Source of the DNA: Endomychus coccineus
Taxonomy: Eukaryota > Arthropoda > Insecta > Coleoptera > Endomychidae
DNA length: 64,000 nt
NCBI GenBank assembly: GCA_958510875.1
Contig: OY294068.1
Coordinates: 80,905,978 to 80,969,977 of the forward strand
Direction: 5' to 3'
Position 1 is the stretch's first letter. The number at the start of each line of letters is the position of its first letter. Positions 44,480 to 56,239 of this stretch are shown here, piece by piece. Below the pieces are notes generated by a model, which did no database searches, had not been told where the DNA came from, and worked only from the letters and a program-made list of their open reading frames with translations. Made by a program: the position numbers and the translations under genes.

Positions 44480-45700
44480 ATTTTTGGGTTTGCTTATACG
44501 CACTACATCGCCCACGTTAAATGTATGCAGTAAAACTAACTTGAAGAGAAAAGCTATTGTGATTCATCAAGAGCGTTCAGCTATCCTATTCGCTTTCAGG
44601 AAGTGGAAGGTACATGAGCTACCTGCCGTAGCAACTGATGCTAAAAGAGAAATATGGGGGCTGTGAAAACTAGTGCGTTTATACGTTATCGTATTTTCCA
44701 AACTGATAAACGCAACAACGTGAAAGCAATATTCGAACGAATGAACTTAGACTCTGCCAAGCAAGATTTCCAAAACTATACCGAATTCTATTCAAACTAA
44801 ACGAATGTCACAATAAAACATCTTCTGTTGAGCTACGCTAATTTCAAAAAACGCGCGCTCTTCGTAATCGATCATTCGAATCAGGTAGGGACAATGAAAT
44901 TGTCAACGGTCGACATACGATTCGAAATCGAAGTTTATAAAAGCTATTGCCTTATCATTTACGATTATATGATGGAGTACTACCCTCTCACCAAAATCGT
45001 TGAATATCTTAATCAAGCATACCACGGAATCAGTTTATCTTGAGATATCGTGAGAATCGCTTTGGTTGACATTCAGGGCTTCGTCGTTGACAATCCGAAA
45101 CAAATCACTATTTAGATCGGATTCAAACGCCACCATTCGATATTCAACCCAGTGGTACCATATACATTTTTGAGGATTGAAAATCTGCGTGGTACTTGGA
45201 AAAATTCTATCACGGTCTGCAATATACATCTGGAGATGTAGAATCTCAACAATTGGATAATATTTTGAAGTCTAATCTTATGTATCCAGCAGACTATATC
45301 TATGTTCGCGGTCAGCCGAAAATGGATTTCTTGGAGAGGAGTGTGAAGAAATGGGTGTTTTCCTACACATTGCAGATTTAATAATTTTGATGGTACTCTG
45401 ATGGCAAGACCGGAAATTTCACAACATCCAACACAAAGACACGCCTCAATCACCACTCAAAACGGCAAGAAATATTTATGTACCGGGCGAAACATAGATA
45501 TCCTACAAAAGTGGTTTCAGTATATTATCCTACATAGACGATATGTATTTTTTTCTCTAATTAATGTTCATTGTTATTATTTTTGTTTTGATAAAACAGC
45601 TCTCTACAATTATTTATTAATACGATCAACATATAAAGATAAAATCGCATACAAAATTGCAAAAACTTCTGAATTTCTTCATCGAGTGATGTGAACGATG
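44480..45700 (+). pseudogene. Broken multi-gene relic, Polinton/Maverick-like (inferred)
   Basis: Several plus frames, each disrupted. 44484-44666 has no known match. 44690-45043 reads RYRIFQTDKRNNVKAIFE, SYANFKKRALFVIDHSNQV and STVDIRFEIE, then SYCLIIYDYMMEYYPLTKI. I recall this pattern from capsid-like proteins of virus-like DNA transposons in insects. 45050-45380 contains VDIQGFVVDNPKQI, KFYHGLQYTSGDVESQQLD and DYIYVRGQPKMDFLERSV, a separate family that often co-occurs. Stops and frameshifts occur in all of them. With the integrase-like relic at 47400-47737 this suggests an old Polinton/Maverick-type insertion. That grouping is inference. Confidence 0.4.
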
Positions 45701-47330
45701 GTCCTGTCTGCGGTGGTGTGAGTTTTATTTATTGTGATTAGCATGTAGGATACTTTAAAAGGACCGTTTGCCCTTCAACCGTATCTCCGTCACTCTGATC
45801 ATAGGATAAAAGTGAAAATCAATTCGAAGGGTCTCCTACTGCAAGCGTTCCATATGGGATATATTCATCGGGGAAAAATAAATGCTTAGATTGCGATGAT
45901 TGCATAAAAAATATGATATTTCTGTTCGTTGCTCAAAACTATGTAGCTATTTTTACAGCAAAAAATATTGTTGAATGGTCGACGGGACAAGGACGTCGAG
46001 CACGCGAAGGTTTAATCGAAAATGCAGAATATTCACCAAATTATGATTGGGACCTATCATTTGTTAAATTATATGATGATACTGAAAACTCAATTTCAAT
46101 TCGAAAGAACAGAATTGGTAATGTAATATACACCCATTACTTTGTTTTAATTATTGTAATTTATTAACTTTCTACTACTGACCCTCTCCAGTGTCAACCT
46201 CACAGCGCTCCTCTGGTAGTGCGTGTCCTCGCGGCTTCCAGCAAATAATCGGAATTTGCATTCAGGCAATTAATCTTAACTTTCAACTACTTTATTCATT
46301 ATTATGATATGCTGCCACCACCTACTTTTTTTAAGAGGTTAAGCAGGAACCCTCCGGTACTATCAATGCTTATCACTTTATAGGTAAACTTTGGGTTGTT
46401 TCATTTATTAAATCAAACCAATCGACTTATGACCTGGATTTATTGTCAATAATTTTAGTATGACGAAATATAATTATATGGATGTTTAGAGAATATTACA
46501 ACTAAACTAAATTGTTACTAACCTCTACCGTTGTGAAAACATAAACGAAAGGAATAGTGGTTTCTGGATTGAATCTCAAACAAAAGTCCCTTACAACCCA
46601 CATTAATACTCTACTCAGCGGAAATCCTGCAGTATCAGTCCAATGATATAGATATAATTTATTTATTTTAACGATGATAACACATCGGAGTCCCCGGCTG
46701 TCCTCTGAACTGAACTACTGAACAATTTAATTTAATTACCACATTAAACCTTAATCACCAAATTTTATCTTTTTGAGAAAGAACTGAATTTACTTCGGCT
46801 TTAATGATACGCGTCTTGAGTATGGACCGGCCCGGACTGCCTTCTTCCCTCTCGAAGAAAGAGTTTCATCAAAACAGCACAGCCTCTATTCTATACCCCC
46901 TTACTTCCCAACCCGATTTTACATTTATTCTCAGCTCCCTGTTTTCGCTGATGTCATAGTTTTTATTGATAACACCTTCGTGTGAGTACAGAGTATCGGT
47001 TCATATCTTCGGAGGGAAAGGACTTTCATTGTTTCAATCCAGACTAACATTACCGCCTTAACTCGATAAGATTATCGCACATACCACAGGCCACCTTAAT
47101 AATGAGAAGCTACGATTTCCCTAATTCTGATTTATTACAGTAAATTAAAGAACATTCAATGTACAGTATATGTTTGAATAAAAGAATATAAAATGTTTAT
47201 TCTGTTTTATTTTCATAATAATTTATTTATATCATTTTTACTTATGCAACTATAATATTCATTATCAAAACCTAATCATTTTACAAATATTTTATAGCCT
47301 TTACGTTTTCTGAACTAAATATTAGGATGT
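45701..47330. other. Interval without recognised genes
   Basis: The 84-codon plus frame at 45913-46167 (WSTGQGRRAREGLIENAEYS) is coding-like but unrecognised. 46170-47100 is moderately GC-richer than the rest and may be inside the same old element. I see no tandem or inverted repeat. Confidence 0.35.
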
Positions 47331-47399
47331 TGCACTTTCTGCATCTTCATTTCATAAAAACCTCCACTAATCATTTCACTATGCTCTTCTTCCAGAACG

Positions 47400-47737
47400 C
47401 TTTCGACGATGCAACTGTTTCTGAATTTAGAAACTTCTTACCCATATCACTCTGCAAATTGATCGACGGCAATTAATGCTGTTTTAATATTTCAGCTATG
47501 GCAGCGGTGACATCTGAAACTGATTTAACCGGTATTGCCGACATCAATTTTTCAAAAACAATCGTTGATAACCAAGATATATCGGAATCTAGAGTTCTCC
47601 TTAGCATACGGAATAATTTAAACCAAAACAGCTTGATTAAGATCATTTAACACTTTCAGTAGAGCTCTGCGGCTTTTGAAATTAATTCTAGACTGCTTAT
47701 GTAGTTCTTCATTAATTTCCTTCTCTATTTTTGACAT
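47400..47737 (-). pseudogene. Integrase-like relic (Polinton/Maverick or retroelement type)
   Basis: From the ATG at 47737 the minus strand reads EELHKQSRINFKSRRALLKV then LNDLNQAVLV, a stop, then IIPYAKENSRFRYILVIND, KLMSAIPVKSVSDVTAAIAE and, after another stop, LQSDMGKKFLNSE. The series (D)L-IPYAKEN..YILVI(D/N), P-KSKSDVT, then LQ(T/S)D-GKEF is the DDE integrase core found in Polintons and related transposon-derived proteins. Two in-frame stops make it inactive. A coding-like segment upstream (about 48010-47870: MEQVLLNTLQSVELSVEKSA) may belong to the same element. Confidence 0.5.
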
Positions 47738-48059
47738 GTCCTCACTTATTGAACTTGATATTTGAGAAGTATGTGACAGAAAAAAGTATCAACCTTCAAC
47801 GAGGAAATTTTCTAGAATCCAATCTTATCACCCCGCTTCAATTCATATTTCATGACAGTATTTTTTGTATATTGATTATTGCTAGTCCTTAATTAACAAT
47901 GTGTTTTCTTTCAATAAGCTGTCTATATCTGAAGCAGACTTTTCTACCGATAGTTCCACAGATTGTAAGGTATTTAATAATACTTGCTCCATGTCAATAT
48001 CTTTACAATATGATAGAATTTGAGTATTTTACATTATTCAAGGCATTCAACTCTAAACA

Positions 48060-48240
48060 GGGCTGTTAACAGCTAAAACAGTTTTTTTAACATCTAAAGA
48101 GGATTGTTAACTGCTAAAACAGGGTCTGTCAACACTGTTAGCAGATCCTGTTTATCCTGTTAACAGATTATGTTTATACCGTAAACAGGCTCTGCTTAGA
48201 TGTTAACGGCTCCATTCAGTTCTAACGGATCTCCGTTCAG
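48060..48240. repeat. Cluster of GTTAACAG motifs
   Basis: CTGTTAACAG, GTTAACTGCTAAAACAG, CTGTTAGCAG, CCTGTTAACAG and GTAAACAG recur about eight times in 180 bp in both orientations. It behaves like a palindromic minisatellite around the GTTAAC core. Non-coding. Confidence 0.7.
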
Positions 48241-48322
48241 CAGATTATACATGTATGTTTCGATCAAAAAGTTTTTCCATATCGACCTTTATGAATATCA
48301 TGATCTTTGCTAATACTGATAC

Positions 48323-49135
48323 TTAACTAATGTATACATTATTAACATTTGAAGATGGCACGCTAGTGTCGAAATTATAGTCACGATTTGTTTCTATAAT
48401 ATATGTGATAAAGAAGAAAGTAAAAGACTCCCATTTTAGTTGCACTCTAATTACATTTGAAATGTTACTGGCATTATCGGACACAGGCAAAATTATTTTC
48501 TCTTCGAGCCCCCATTCAGCAACAATTTTTGATAATTTTGCAGCTAAATTCACACCACCATGTCTGTTGTTAAACACACTTTTGGTACTGCACTCATTTG
48601 TTCTTTTGCAGTGAATAAACACGCTTCGTATGATGAAGGTATTAATGGTTTTGAAATTGTGTGTCTGTTCGGCAACTCATATGAGCGGTTCAAAGCATGT
48701 ACACATTTTCTAGTCCTTATTATCTTCCAGTACACTAAACAGCTGGAAGTCCAGTGTGAACAAACCAGCTTTTCATCATGCTTTTTTAACACTCATTTTC
48801 ATTTTCTTCGACATATATGCCGCAACAGTTTCCTGCCTTTTTCTTTTTGCTGGAATATTTAATTCCAAGGATTTATTTCCTGATATCCATGTGGACGTGG
48901 ATGCTTCTTGAATGTCAGGAGTTTTATTTTTTTCAGAGAGACTTATGTCATTGTTGCTATATTCATTTCTGTTTTCCGGAATGACTATGGTAGGATGTTT
49001 ACAATTCAGATGCTTTTTTAAATACGACACTGAAGATTTGTATGATAGCATTCGCCTACAGACACCACATTTTGCGTTGGCTGCATCAACAATAGAAAAA
49101 TGATTCTATATAAAACTCTTATTACTGTCCGACAT
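48323..49135 (-). pseudogene. BED-finger hAT transposase relic
   Basis: From the ATG at 49135 (stop after nine codons, then open) the minus strand encodes CGVCRRMLSYKSSVSYLKKH, then LNCKH, a BED zinc finger (C-x2-C..H-x4-H). A spacer follows with KRKRQETVAAYM. Then SYELPNRHTISKPLIPSSYE and MSAVPKVCLTTDM, the hAT N-terminal region before the first catalytic Asp. After a shift, 48560-48450 gives HGGVNLAAKLSKIVAEWGLE, then KIILPVSDNASNI, the second-Asp block. The rest is missing. The architecture is that of ZBED-type hAT transposases. Stops and frameshifts show it is dead. A foldback element sits at its 5' edge. Confidence 0.7.
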
Positions 49136-49138
49136 ATT

Positions 49139-50628
49139 AGTGGCTTCTGTGAGTCGGAAAATATGAAAATATTTCAGAGCCTAACGAGACTCTGTCCCCC
49201 TCCCCCGTTTTCGAGGATACTGAGCACGATGACGGTGGTTTAAACTCTTTCTGAGTTGACCGTCACCCCCAAACGACCAAAAAGGGTGAAACGCGGATAT
49301 ATCGACATATTCTGAGAAAAACCGCGTCACCTCCCGTTTTCGAGGATTCTGAACACGATGCCGGTACTTTGGAATTTCTCCGAGTCAACCCCACCCCTTA
49401 AATGGCCAAAAACAACCCCCGAAAGGGGTGAAACTCGGATATACCGACATATTCCGAGAAAAACCGCGTCACCTCCCGTTTTCGAGGATGCTGAACATGA
49501 TGCCGGTACTTTGGAATTTCTCCGAGTCAACCCCACCCCTTAAACGGCAAAAAACAACCCCCGGAAGGGGTGAAACTCGGATATACCGACATATTCCGAG
49601 AAAAACTGCGTCACCTCCCGTTTTCGAGTGTGCTGAACACGATGGTGATTCTGGATCTTCTCCCCGAAGCAAACTAACCGCTGAAACGGACAACAACTAC
49701 CCCTTTGATACCCTGAATTTATGAAGTGGATAAGAAAAATCCGATAAGAGAAAATGTATAACAAATCATTGAATACACACCGGATGATGTTTCCACATTT
49801 GTTGACTGACTGTTCACCCTGAAAAATAGGCGTATACATCGTGTCTGGCTAGGTTATTTGGTGGTTTTTAGGTGAGAAAATGTCGTGTATGGAATCAGTG
49901 ATATAATTTTACATATTTTATTTTATTAAATCATAAACATTTTTATTTCACGCGTACAATTACTTATTAACTATATATACAAATATAAAACTGTTTCATT
50001 TGACGCATATAACTACATATCCACTATATATCCATATAAAACACTATTATTGACGCATACAATTACATTCATTATAGGTAAATATAAAACATCGTTATAA
50101 AATCCATTTTCATTAAAAAAATTATCCGCTCAATATAATCTACGTCGCTTACAAGTGGAATTACAGGGTTTCACCCCTTTCGGGGGTTGTTTTTTGCCGT
50201 TTAATGGGTGGGGTTGACTCTGAGAAATTTCAAAGTACCGGCATCGTGTTCAGCATCCTCGAAAACGGGAGGTCACGCGGTTTTTCTCGGATAATGTCGG
50301 TATATCCACGTTTCACCCTTTTTGGGGGTGATTTTTGGCCGTTGAAAGGGTGGGGTTGACTCGGAGAAATTCCAAAGTACCGGCATCGTGTTCAGCATCC
50401 TCGAAAACGGGAGGTGACGCATTTTTTCTCGGAATAGTCGGTATATCCGCGTTTCACCCTTTTTGGGGGTTGTTTTTGGCCGTTTTGGGGTGACGGTCAA
50501 CTCAGAAAGAGAAACCACTGCCTTCGTGTTTAGCATCCTCGAAAAAAGGGGGGATGGGTGGACAGAATTTCGTTAGGCTCTGAAATATTTGCTTTTTTCG
50601 GCCTTTTTTCCGACTCACAGAAGCCACT
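49139..50628. mobile_element. Foldback element with tandem sub-repeats (FB1)
   Basis: 1490 bp. The terminal inverted repeats start AGTGGCTTCTGTGAGTCGGA and extend inward several hundred bp. Each arm holds about three tandem copies of a unit of about 150 bp (CCTCCCGTTTTCGAGGATGC, then CCGGTACTTTGGAATT, ATACCGACATATTC). The left arm is 49139-49720, the right arm 50160-50628, and the middle is unique AT-rich DNA. ATATT flanks both ends (49134-49138 and 50629-50633), so a 5-bp target duplication is likely; TAGT ends with a 3-bp TAT are an equivalent reading. No transposase is encoded. The apparent ORFs in the arms are by-products of the repeats. Confidence 0.85.
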
Positions 50629-50633
50629 ATATT

Positions 50634-52320
50634 CGACAATTTTTCACTCAACGCTCAAACAGAAACAAATTTTGAAATATATTCATCACGTATATGCATG
50701 TACTTCTTGATCGTATACGACACTACACAACTAATGATGAGAATAATCAGGCGAGATCGAGATATATAGAATTACTCAAACACAACCAAAACTGACGGAA
50801 GTAAATAGAAAAGACAATGTTGGATACTTTATTTATGGTTCCAATATGCAAATTTAGCTATTGAAACAATTCTGCTGTATAGAACAGACGCCCAAAAACA
50901 TCAAAAATTTAAAAGACGATCATAAAGTAAGTTGAAATAATAAACTTTGACGATAGGTGGGTGACAGTTAATATCGCGATAACAAGTCATGAATTATGAC
51001 GCAGCAAAAAACAAAATGTAACCTACCTGCAATAGAAATTAAATATTTGTTACTTCTTTTGTACATACCACATTTGAAAACAATGAATCATTTGTATTGA
51101 AGAAAGTGGTACAAAATTTGTAGAAATGTTTTATCTAAACTACTAAAACATGAATATGTAATGTACCTAATTATCAAAATTCCAAAGGATTACTACTACT
51201 AATTTATAACTAGTAGATTATTAAAATATGTCTTATTACTAATAATCGATTTCTGAAATATCTCGATTATTCCCATCACTATTTTTATGCGATTAAAAAA
51301 TGAAATTTTCATTAACCTAACGGTCGTACAATAGATGATCATTTTCTTTTGCACATTGTAAATAATTGAATTTAAGTTTCAAACAATAATGGGAATTGGG
51401 TGAATTATTTTGATATTAAAACAACCCGTATCACTCATGTCAACTATATTATTTTCAGCAGGAATTTTTGTAGCCACTTTTCCCTTAACTAATACATCAT
51501 CCTTCTGATCGTATGTAACATTTTCATATCGAGTTCTATTGCAGTCCATGTAAATTCTTTGTAAGCCAATCAGTTTGTAATTTGATAGCCTTCTTCAGAC
51601 AAACATATCTATAGGGATTTTCAACTATCATATGAATATGAACGCACAACCTATCTAAGGTATTTGTTATTTCTTATTTCTCATAAAACACCAATTTTGA
51701 AATCAATGCACTTCAAATTCTGCCTGTTTTCCATAATATACTTTCACTTTGATCTTTTCAATGAATAGCACTTTGAAAAAAATCATTGTGTTTGATCGGT
51801 CTATTTTAATGTCTAGGATCTCATGTAGCTCTATGACTTAAGTTGTAACGAAGCTTAAATTTTGAAATATCATTTATTTTAGATAACTACGAATATTACA
51901 CGTAAACTCCGGTTGAACAGTTCATTATTTCAACAGATATGCGTGAACTCCGAATGTGCATTCCGTGATAAGTCACTTTTCTAAATCTCCGTAATTTTGA
52001 ATAAGTGTAATTATTTCAATAAATGAATCGCACATAGTGCATACATGCCCGCTTAAAAAAATTGCATTCATTCCGATTAACTTTTGCAACGGGGATCTGG
52101 TAAATTAATGCATCAAAGTTTGAACAGCCTTATGTGTAAAAACTGCGTACAACCAAAAGACTCCGATAAAATTTGTTTACTGCGCCGAGGAGGAACTACC
52201 GGAAGATCATGAACGCTAATTTTAGATCTAAAAAGTAGCGTCCCTTTCAAGCATTGTTCGGGACATGAATAAAAACGGCCCCGGCACAAAATAAGGAATT
52301 GGTGGTACGAACTTAGCCAG
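50634..52320. other. AT-rich interval without recognised features
   Basis: No coding frame or repeat array recognised. The right-hand part may be the U3 region of the LTR whose promoter is at 52334. Confidence 0.4.
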
Positions 52321-52329
52321 AACCTCGAA

Positions 52330-53743
52330 AACGTATAAAAGACAGTGACAGAAAAAAGATCAAATTATTATCAATCAGAGTCAGTTAATAGTACCGTTGA
52401 TAGTGTGATTATTATTAGAGATTATTAATCAGAATCAGAGTCAGAATTGTTCAAGTTAGTTGATTGAGATTGAATTGTTAATAGTGTTCCGTGTTAGTGA
52501 ATTTTACGTAAGGTAAATGATAGCTTAATAGTTCATTTTCTGGCATTACGATATATTGATTTCCGTGGCTTGTGATTGTAACGTTTGTATATCTGAGATC
52601 CGTTGCTTTCAGTAATTTAAATTGTTATATGTGAGTTTATCCCGTCATAGGTCTGACCGCGCACGATTTGAATCCGCCCGTGAATTGAAATATTCAAGTA
52701 ATTGTATGGTGTGTATAGTGTGTATGTTTGAACGACAGGGGCGTCTTTGGTATATTTGTGCACGCTGTGTCAATCCCGGAAGTATAAGTATATCCTAGAC
52801 GACCAAACCGCCAACTGCTTGTGCACGCTGTGCCAATCCCGGAAGTATAACCTGGGGTGATTGTGTGATTGATAATCGTAATAAACCTTTATTCGAATGT
52901 GAAGCCTCGGCCGTGGGTGTAGGGTTTCTTGCAGATACGATAATTGAGGTTTGTGCACGCTGTGTCAATCCCGGAAGTATAAGCCCTAATTGTCTATAAT
53001 CTGAATGTGCAAGGTGTATGAAATCTAACACTGTCATACAGTTACCGGGCACTCCGTTGATAGCTAGTATAAGGATGGGTGATATGACAGTATAAACTCA
53101 GTCAAATTAATTATCCGAATATACCGTAAAAATCTGATATCGTACAATCGCAAACCTAGTACAGGCCAATATTTTTCGATCTGACCGAATTTTAACCGTT
53201 TGATATATCGTAGTGTGTTAACATTTCAAGTGATAATGCTATCTGAATAATTACCGTACACCGCTTATTACTCTAGGACCTGCTTGATTTGTGTTTTCCG
53301 TAAATTGATAAATGTAAATCATTTATCAACCGATTCCGTACCGTTGAATTGAAATTAAAGACCGAACATATCGTAAATATAGATATGTTGTAACAGTTTC
53401 CTTATGCCGATTGAGCTTCTTTACATTTTCCACTTGGGTGGATTTTTGTGTCATATACCGTTCAATTGCATTCATTAATTATTCTGAAAGTGTATTTCTT
53501 ATTAATATATATTTAATATTTGGAATTCCCCGTTCTATTAAGTTATTCCTGCTCCATCTTTCAACCAAGTATCAATTGTGATTAAAGCCTACAATTTTGA
53601 TACTGTTTTACTGCCCAATGGGCTCTGGTTATACTTCACTGTAGCTACCCTAGGTACAAGGGTATATATAGATAGCACAGTGACAAGCCTAGTGGTGAGG
53701 ACCCTAGCAGAAGTCCTCAAGAAGGAGTAAACCTTTAGAAAAT
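52330..53743 (+). mobile_element. Long terminal repeat of a plus-strand retrotransposon
   Basis: TATAAAAG at 52334-52341 with TCA initiator-like sites 28-43 nt downstream gives a promoter. The 3' border is set by TGGCGCCCGAGGAATTGA at 53745, a typical primer binding site just after the LTR end. A run of related sequence (cytosine-poor R/U5 with GATTG, CCGTA and TATACCGT phrases) fills the interval. The 5' border is not defined, and no gag or pol follows, so it is a lone LTR plus leader. It contains three copies of a 34-bp repeat. Confidence 0.55.
52756..52984. repeat. Three interspersed copies of a 34-bp motif
   Basis: TTGTGCACGCTGTG(T/C)CAA, then TCCCGGAAGTATAA, occurs at about 52756, 52819 and 52951 in the same orientation, nearly identical, separated by unique DNA of 30 and 98 bp. 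Confidence 0.9.
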
Positions 53744-53744
53744 C

Positions 53745-53762
53745 TGGCGCCCGAGGAATTGA
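53745..53762 (+). other. Retrotransposon primer binding site
   Basis: TGGCGCCCGAGGAATTGA, two nt after the proposed LTR end, complementary to a tRNA 3' end by form. The tRNA species cannot be assigned by eye. Confidence 0.55.
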
Positions 53763-53769
53763 AGTTTAC

Positions 53770-56030
53770 CGCAGTAAGCAGCTTACTGCAAAAGTGACAA
53801 GGAACGCCATAAAGTTATGAAACACTTATATATACAAGAGCCCGGTTCTTACAAGATGCATACACTCAAGGCAAAGTTAACATTCAATGCTAGTTCTACT
53901 AGTCTTGGATTGAAAATCATTTTTCGGACTGTAGATTCTTATTCGTAAAATTAACGTCAATTGCAGTTTCATGGTTTTGGCAGTTGAGATTTTCAATTGC
54001 ATATATTAATAGCGTTATGTACCCTGTTCCTCATTAAAATAGACATGTGCTTTTTCTTAACTTCAATAACTTCTTGGTATTTATTTTAATGACATTTTAT
54101 CGAATTCAGGTTGAAATCAAACATTTAGAATAGTGTAAAGTTTATTAATAAAGCTATTAATAATAAGTACATCATATAAATATTAATTTACAACTATACA
54201 GGTTTATTAATTTGAAAAAATAGTACTTGCTACCAAAAGAATGTTTTAAAAAAGGACATAAATAATACTGGAAATACAAACTTCATCTTCTTCAGCAATT
54301 ATGGAGATTTATTTTATTTTATTGAATTCAAAATTTCAATTCCAAATTAAATTTAAGTCCAATTGAAAAAAATAATGTCTGTATTGAAGAGTAGTAAACC
54401 CATGAAATGACTTTTCATTTGTAAATCATATAATTTAAACTCATAAAGTTATGGAGACTATGGGCAAATCAACAGTACAAAATGAAAAGTACCTACCTAA
54501 ACACTACATCAATATTCAGAAATGTAAATAGGTATTTCGGCAACTTAGTTGAGACCTGTAATTCTTCTACTGACTATTTATATTTCTTACTATTGGTGTG
54601 ATATTTAGTTGTATTTAAATATATACTAATATGACTCATCAATTTCTTAGAATAATGCACAAAAATTTGGAGTACATTAGACAAACAATCAAACAACTTT
54701 ATCAAAGTATTGGATAAGAGAGCAAACATAAAATATGGAGAAAACAAAAATAAATTCTCTGGAAGTTGAGAGCTAAGAAATAACAATAATTATATGAACG
54801 ATAAATGCAATATAACGTATTTCAATAAACAAGTGGAATAAATAATATTAATAAATAGAACGTTTTATATTATACTTAAATTGTTAAAACAATCAGTATT
54901 TTTAACAGAACAGTAAACATACAAGAATGAAGTCTATTTGTAAAAGAGAATTAGAATTATTTAAATAAAAAATATCCTGGATACATACTTGGGTAATACT
55001 TATACACTATAAATTAACAGAAGTAAAAAAAATAATAAATACCTTTTCAAACTTAAATAACCTAGATGATCAAAATATGTATGCACTATTAAATAGCCAA
55101 CTGAAATGTTTTATTGAGCAGTACAATGAATATTGAAATAGACATTCAACAATTGAATTAACAGTGTGAGAAGCATCAACATCAATATTGTTCACACTAA
55201 ACCCATGTACACATAAAACTCACTATTTCTCGATGTTATTTAATATTTCGGTAAGAAGAGATGTACCTACTCAAAACTTTATACAATTATCTTATTGATT
55301 AATGATGATTTCTCAAGAATTTTATATCTGCAAGGTTTAAGTTGAAAACGTCACTATTAAATCATTCATGTTTCGCCCGATATAATATTTACTGATAAAT
55401 TTCTAGTATGTGGAAATATGTTTCTGAATATGTTAACTGTTCATTATGGACAGAACAATATTCTATTTCTCAAAGTTCATGTAGGTATCGTTTTTCTAAA
55501 AAATACACTTGACAGCTACGCCAAAATATGCTATTTTTATTTGAATTTGTCGTGTTTTTTCGAAATTAAATCAATTATGGCTTAATAAACTGATATTGCC
55601 GAGGTATGTCGTCAGAATTATTGGCATCCTATTCATATATAACCTAAAACAACAAATACACACATGGATGTATTATTTGAATGAAACCCATTTTTTTTTT
55701 AAATTTACTCTTGTACCAAACTGTATTTGTTTAAACTTAAAGAATCATTGAACATCTGATTTTGAGCGATTTTAATACCAACGAATGTGAGACATACTGG
55801 AGATAAGTGAGTCATATGTGACATTAACATTAACAATTATGAATTGAATAAACCTCTAATTATGAAACACACAGATGAATATGTTCCAATTTGATTGTTC
55901 ATTGTTGAAAAATGAATTGATTTACTATTAACAATAAAAGTACAAATTATAATACTTGCATTTGTGCTTATCTACTATATGTTACAATACTTTCAGATAA
56001 TTAGGTATTATGTACAGACTGTTGAAATGT
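53770..56030. other. AT-rich interval 3' of RalGAP alpha
   Basis: No gene recognised. An AATAAA on the minus strand near 55540 could end the RalGAP transcript, about 500 bp past its proposed stop. Confidence 0.4.
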
Positions 56031-56037
56031 TCGATGA

Positions 56038-56228
56038 TTATTTCCTACGAATAGATTGTTGGGGACTTTCTGGTGGGGTTTCAGTTTGTGAATCCTGTCT
56101 AACATTCCTTTTAGGAACATTCTTCAAACTATTGGATAGTTTCTTTAAAGGCCTTGGAGATATGCTTGTAGATTCGACGTTTTGTGAAACGTCTGGGTGA
56201 TTAAACCAAACTCTTGCTGACTCAGACA
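56038..56228 (-). CDS. Proposed terminal exon of RalGAP alpha
   Basis: After the acceptor TTGCTTTTAG, a 191-nt open segment encodes SESARVWFNHPDVSQNVES, TSISPRPLKKLSNSLKNVPK and RNVRQDSQTETPPESPQQSI, ending RRK and a stop. It needs one nucleotide from the exon before; the RalGAP exon at 61658-61405 leaves one (A), giving Met at the joint. It is Ser/Pro-rich and basic, like the low-complexity tails after RapGAP domains. There is no other gene on this strand between it and 61405. I have no family match for the tail itself, so linkage rests on phase, strand and position. The intron would be about 5.2 kb and hold the Penelope hairpin and the transposon at 59576-60746. Confidence 0.5.
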
Positions 56229-56239
56229 CTAAAAGCAAT

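Noticed and set aside
49327..49839. Overlapping frames on both strands rich in Pro, Arg and Thr
   Set aside because: They are translations of the foldback sub-repeats, open on both strands because of the GC-richer composition.
55964..56200. 78-codon plus frame opposite the proposed RalGAP exon
   Set aside because: The minus strand has the acceptor, the matching phase and a protein-like sequence; the plus frame is its shadow.
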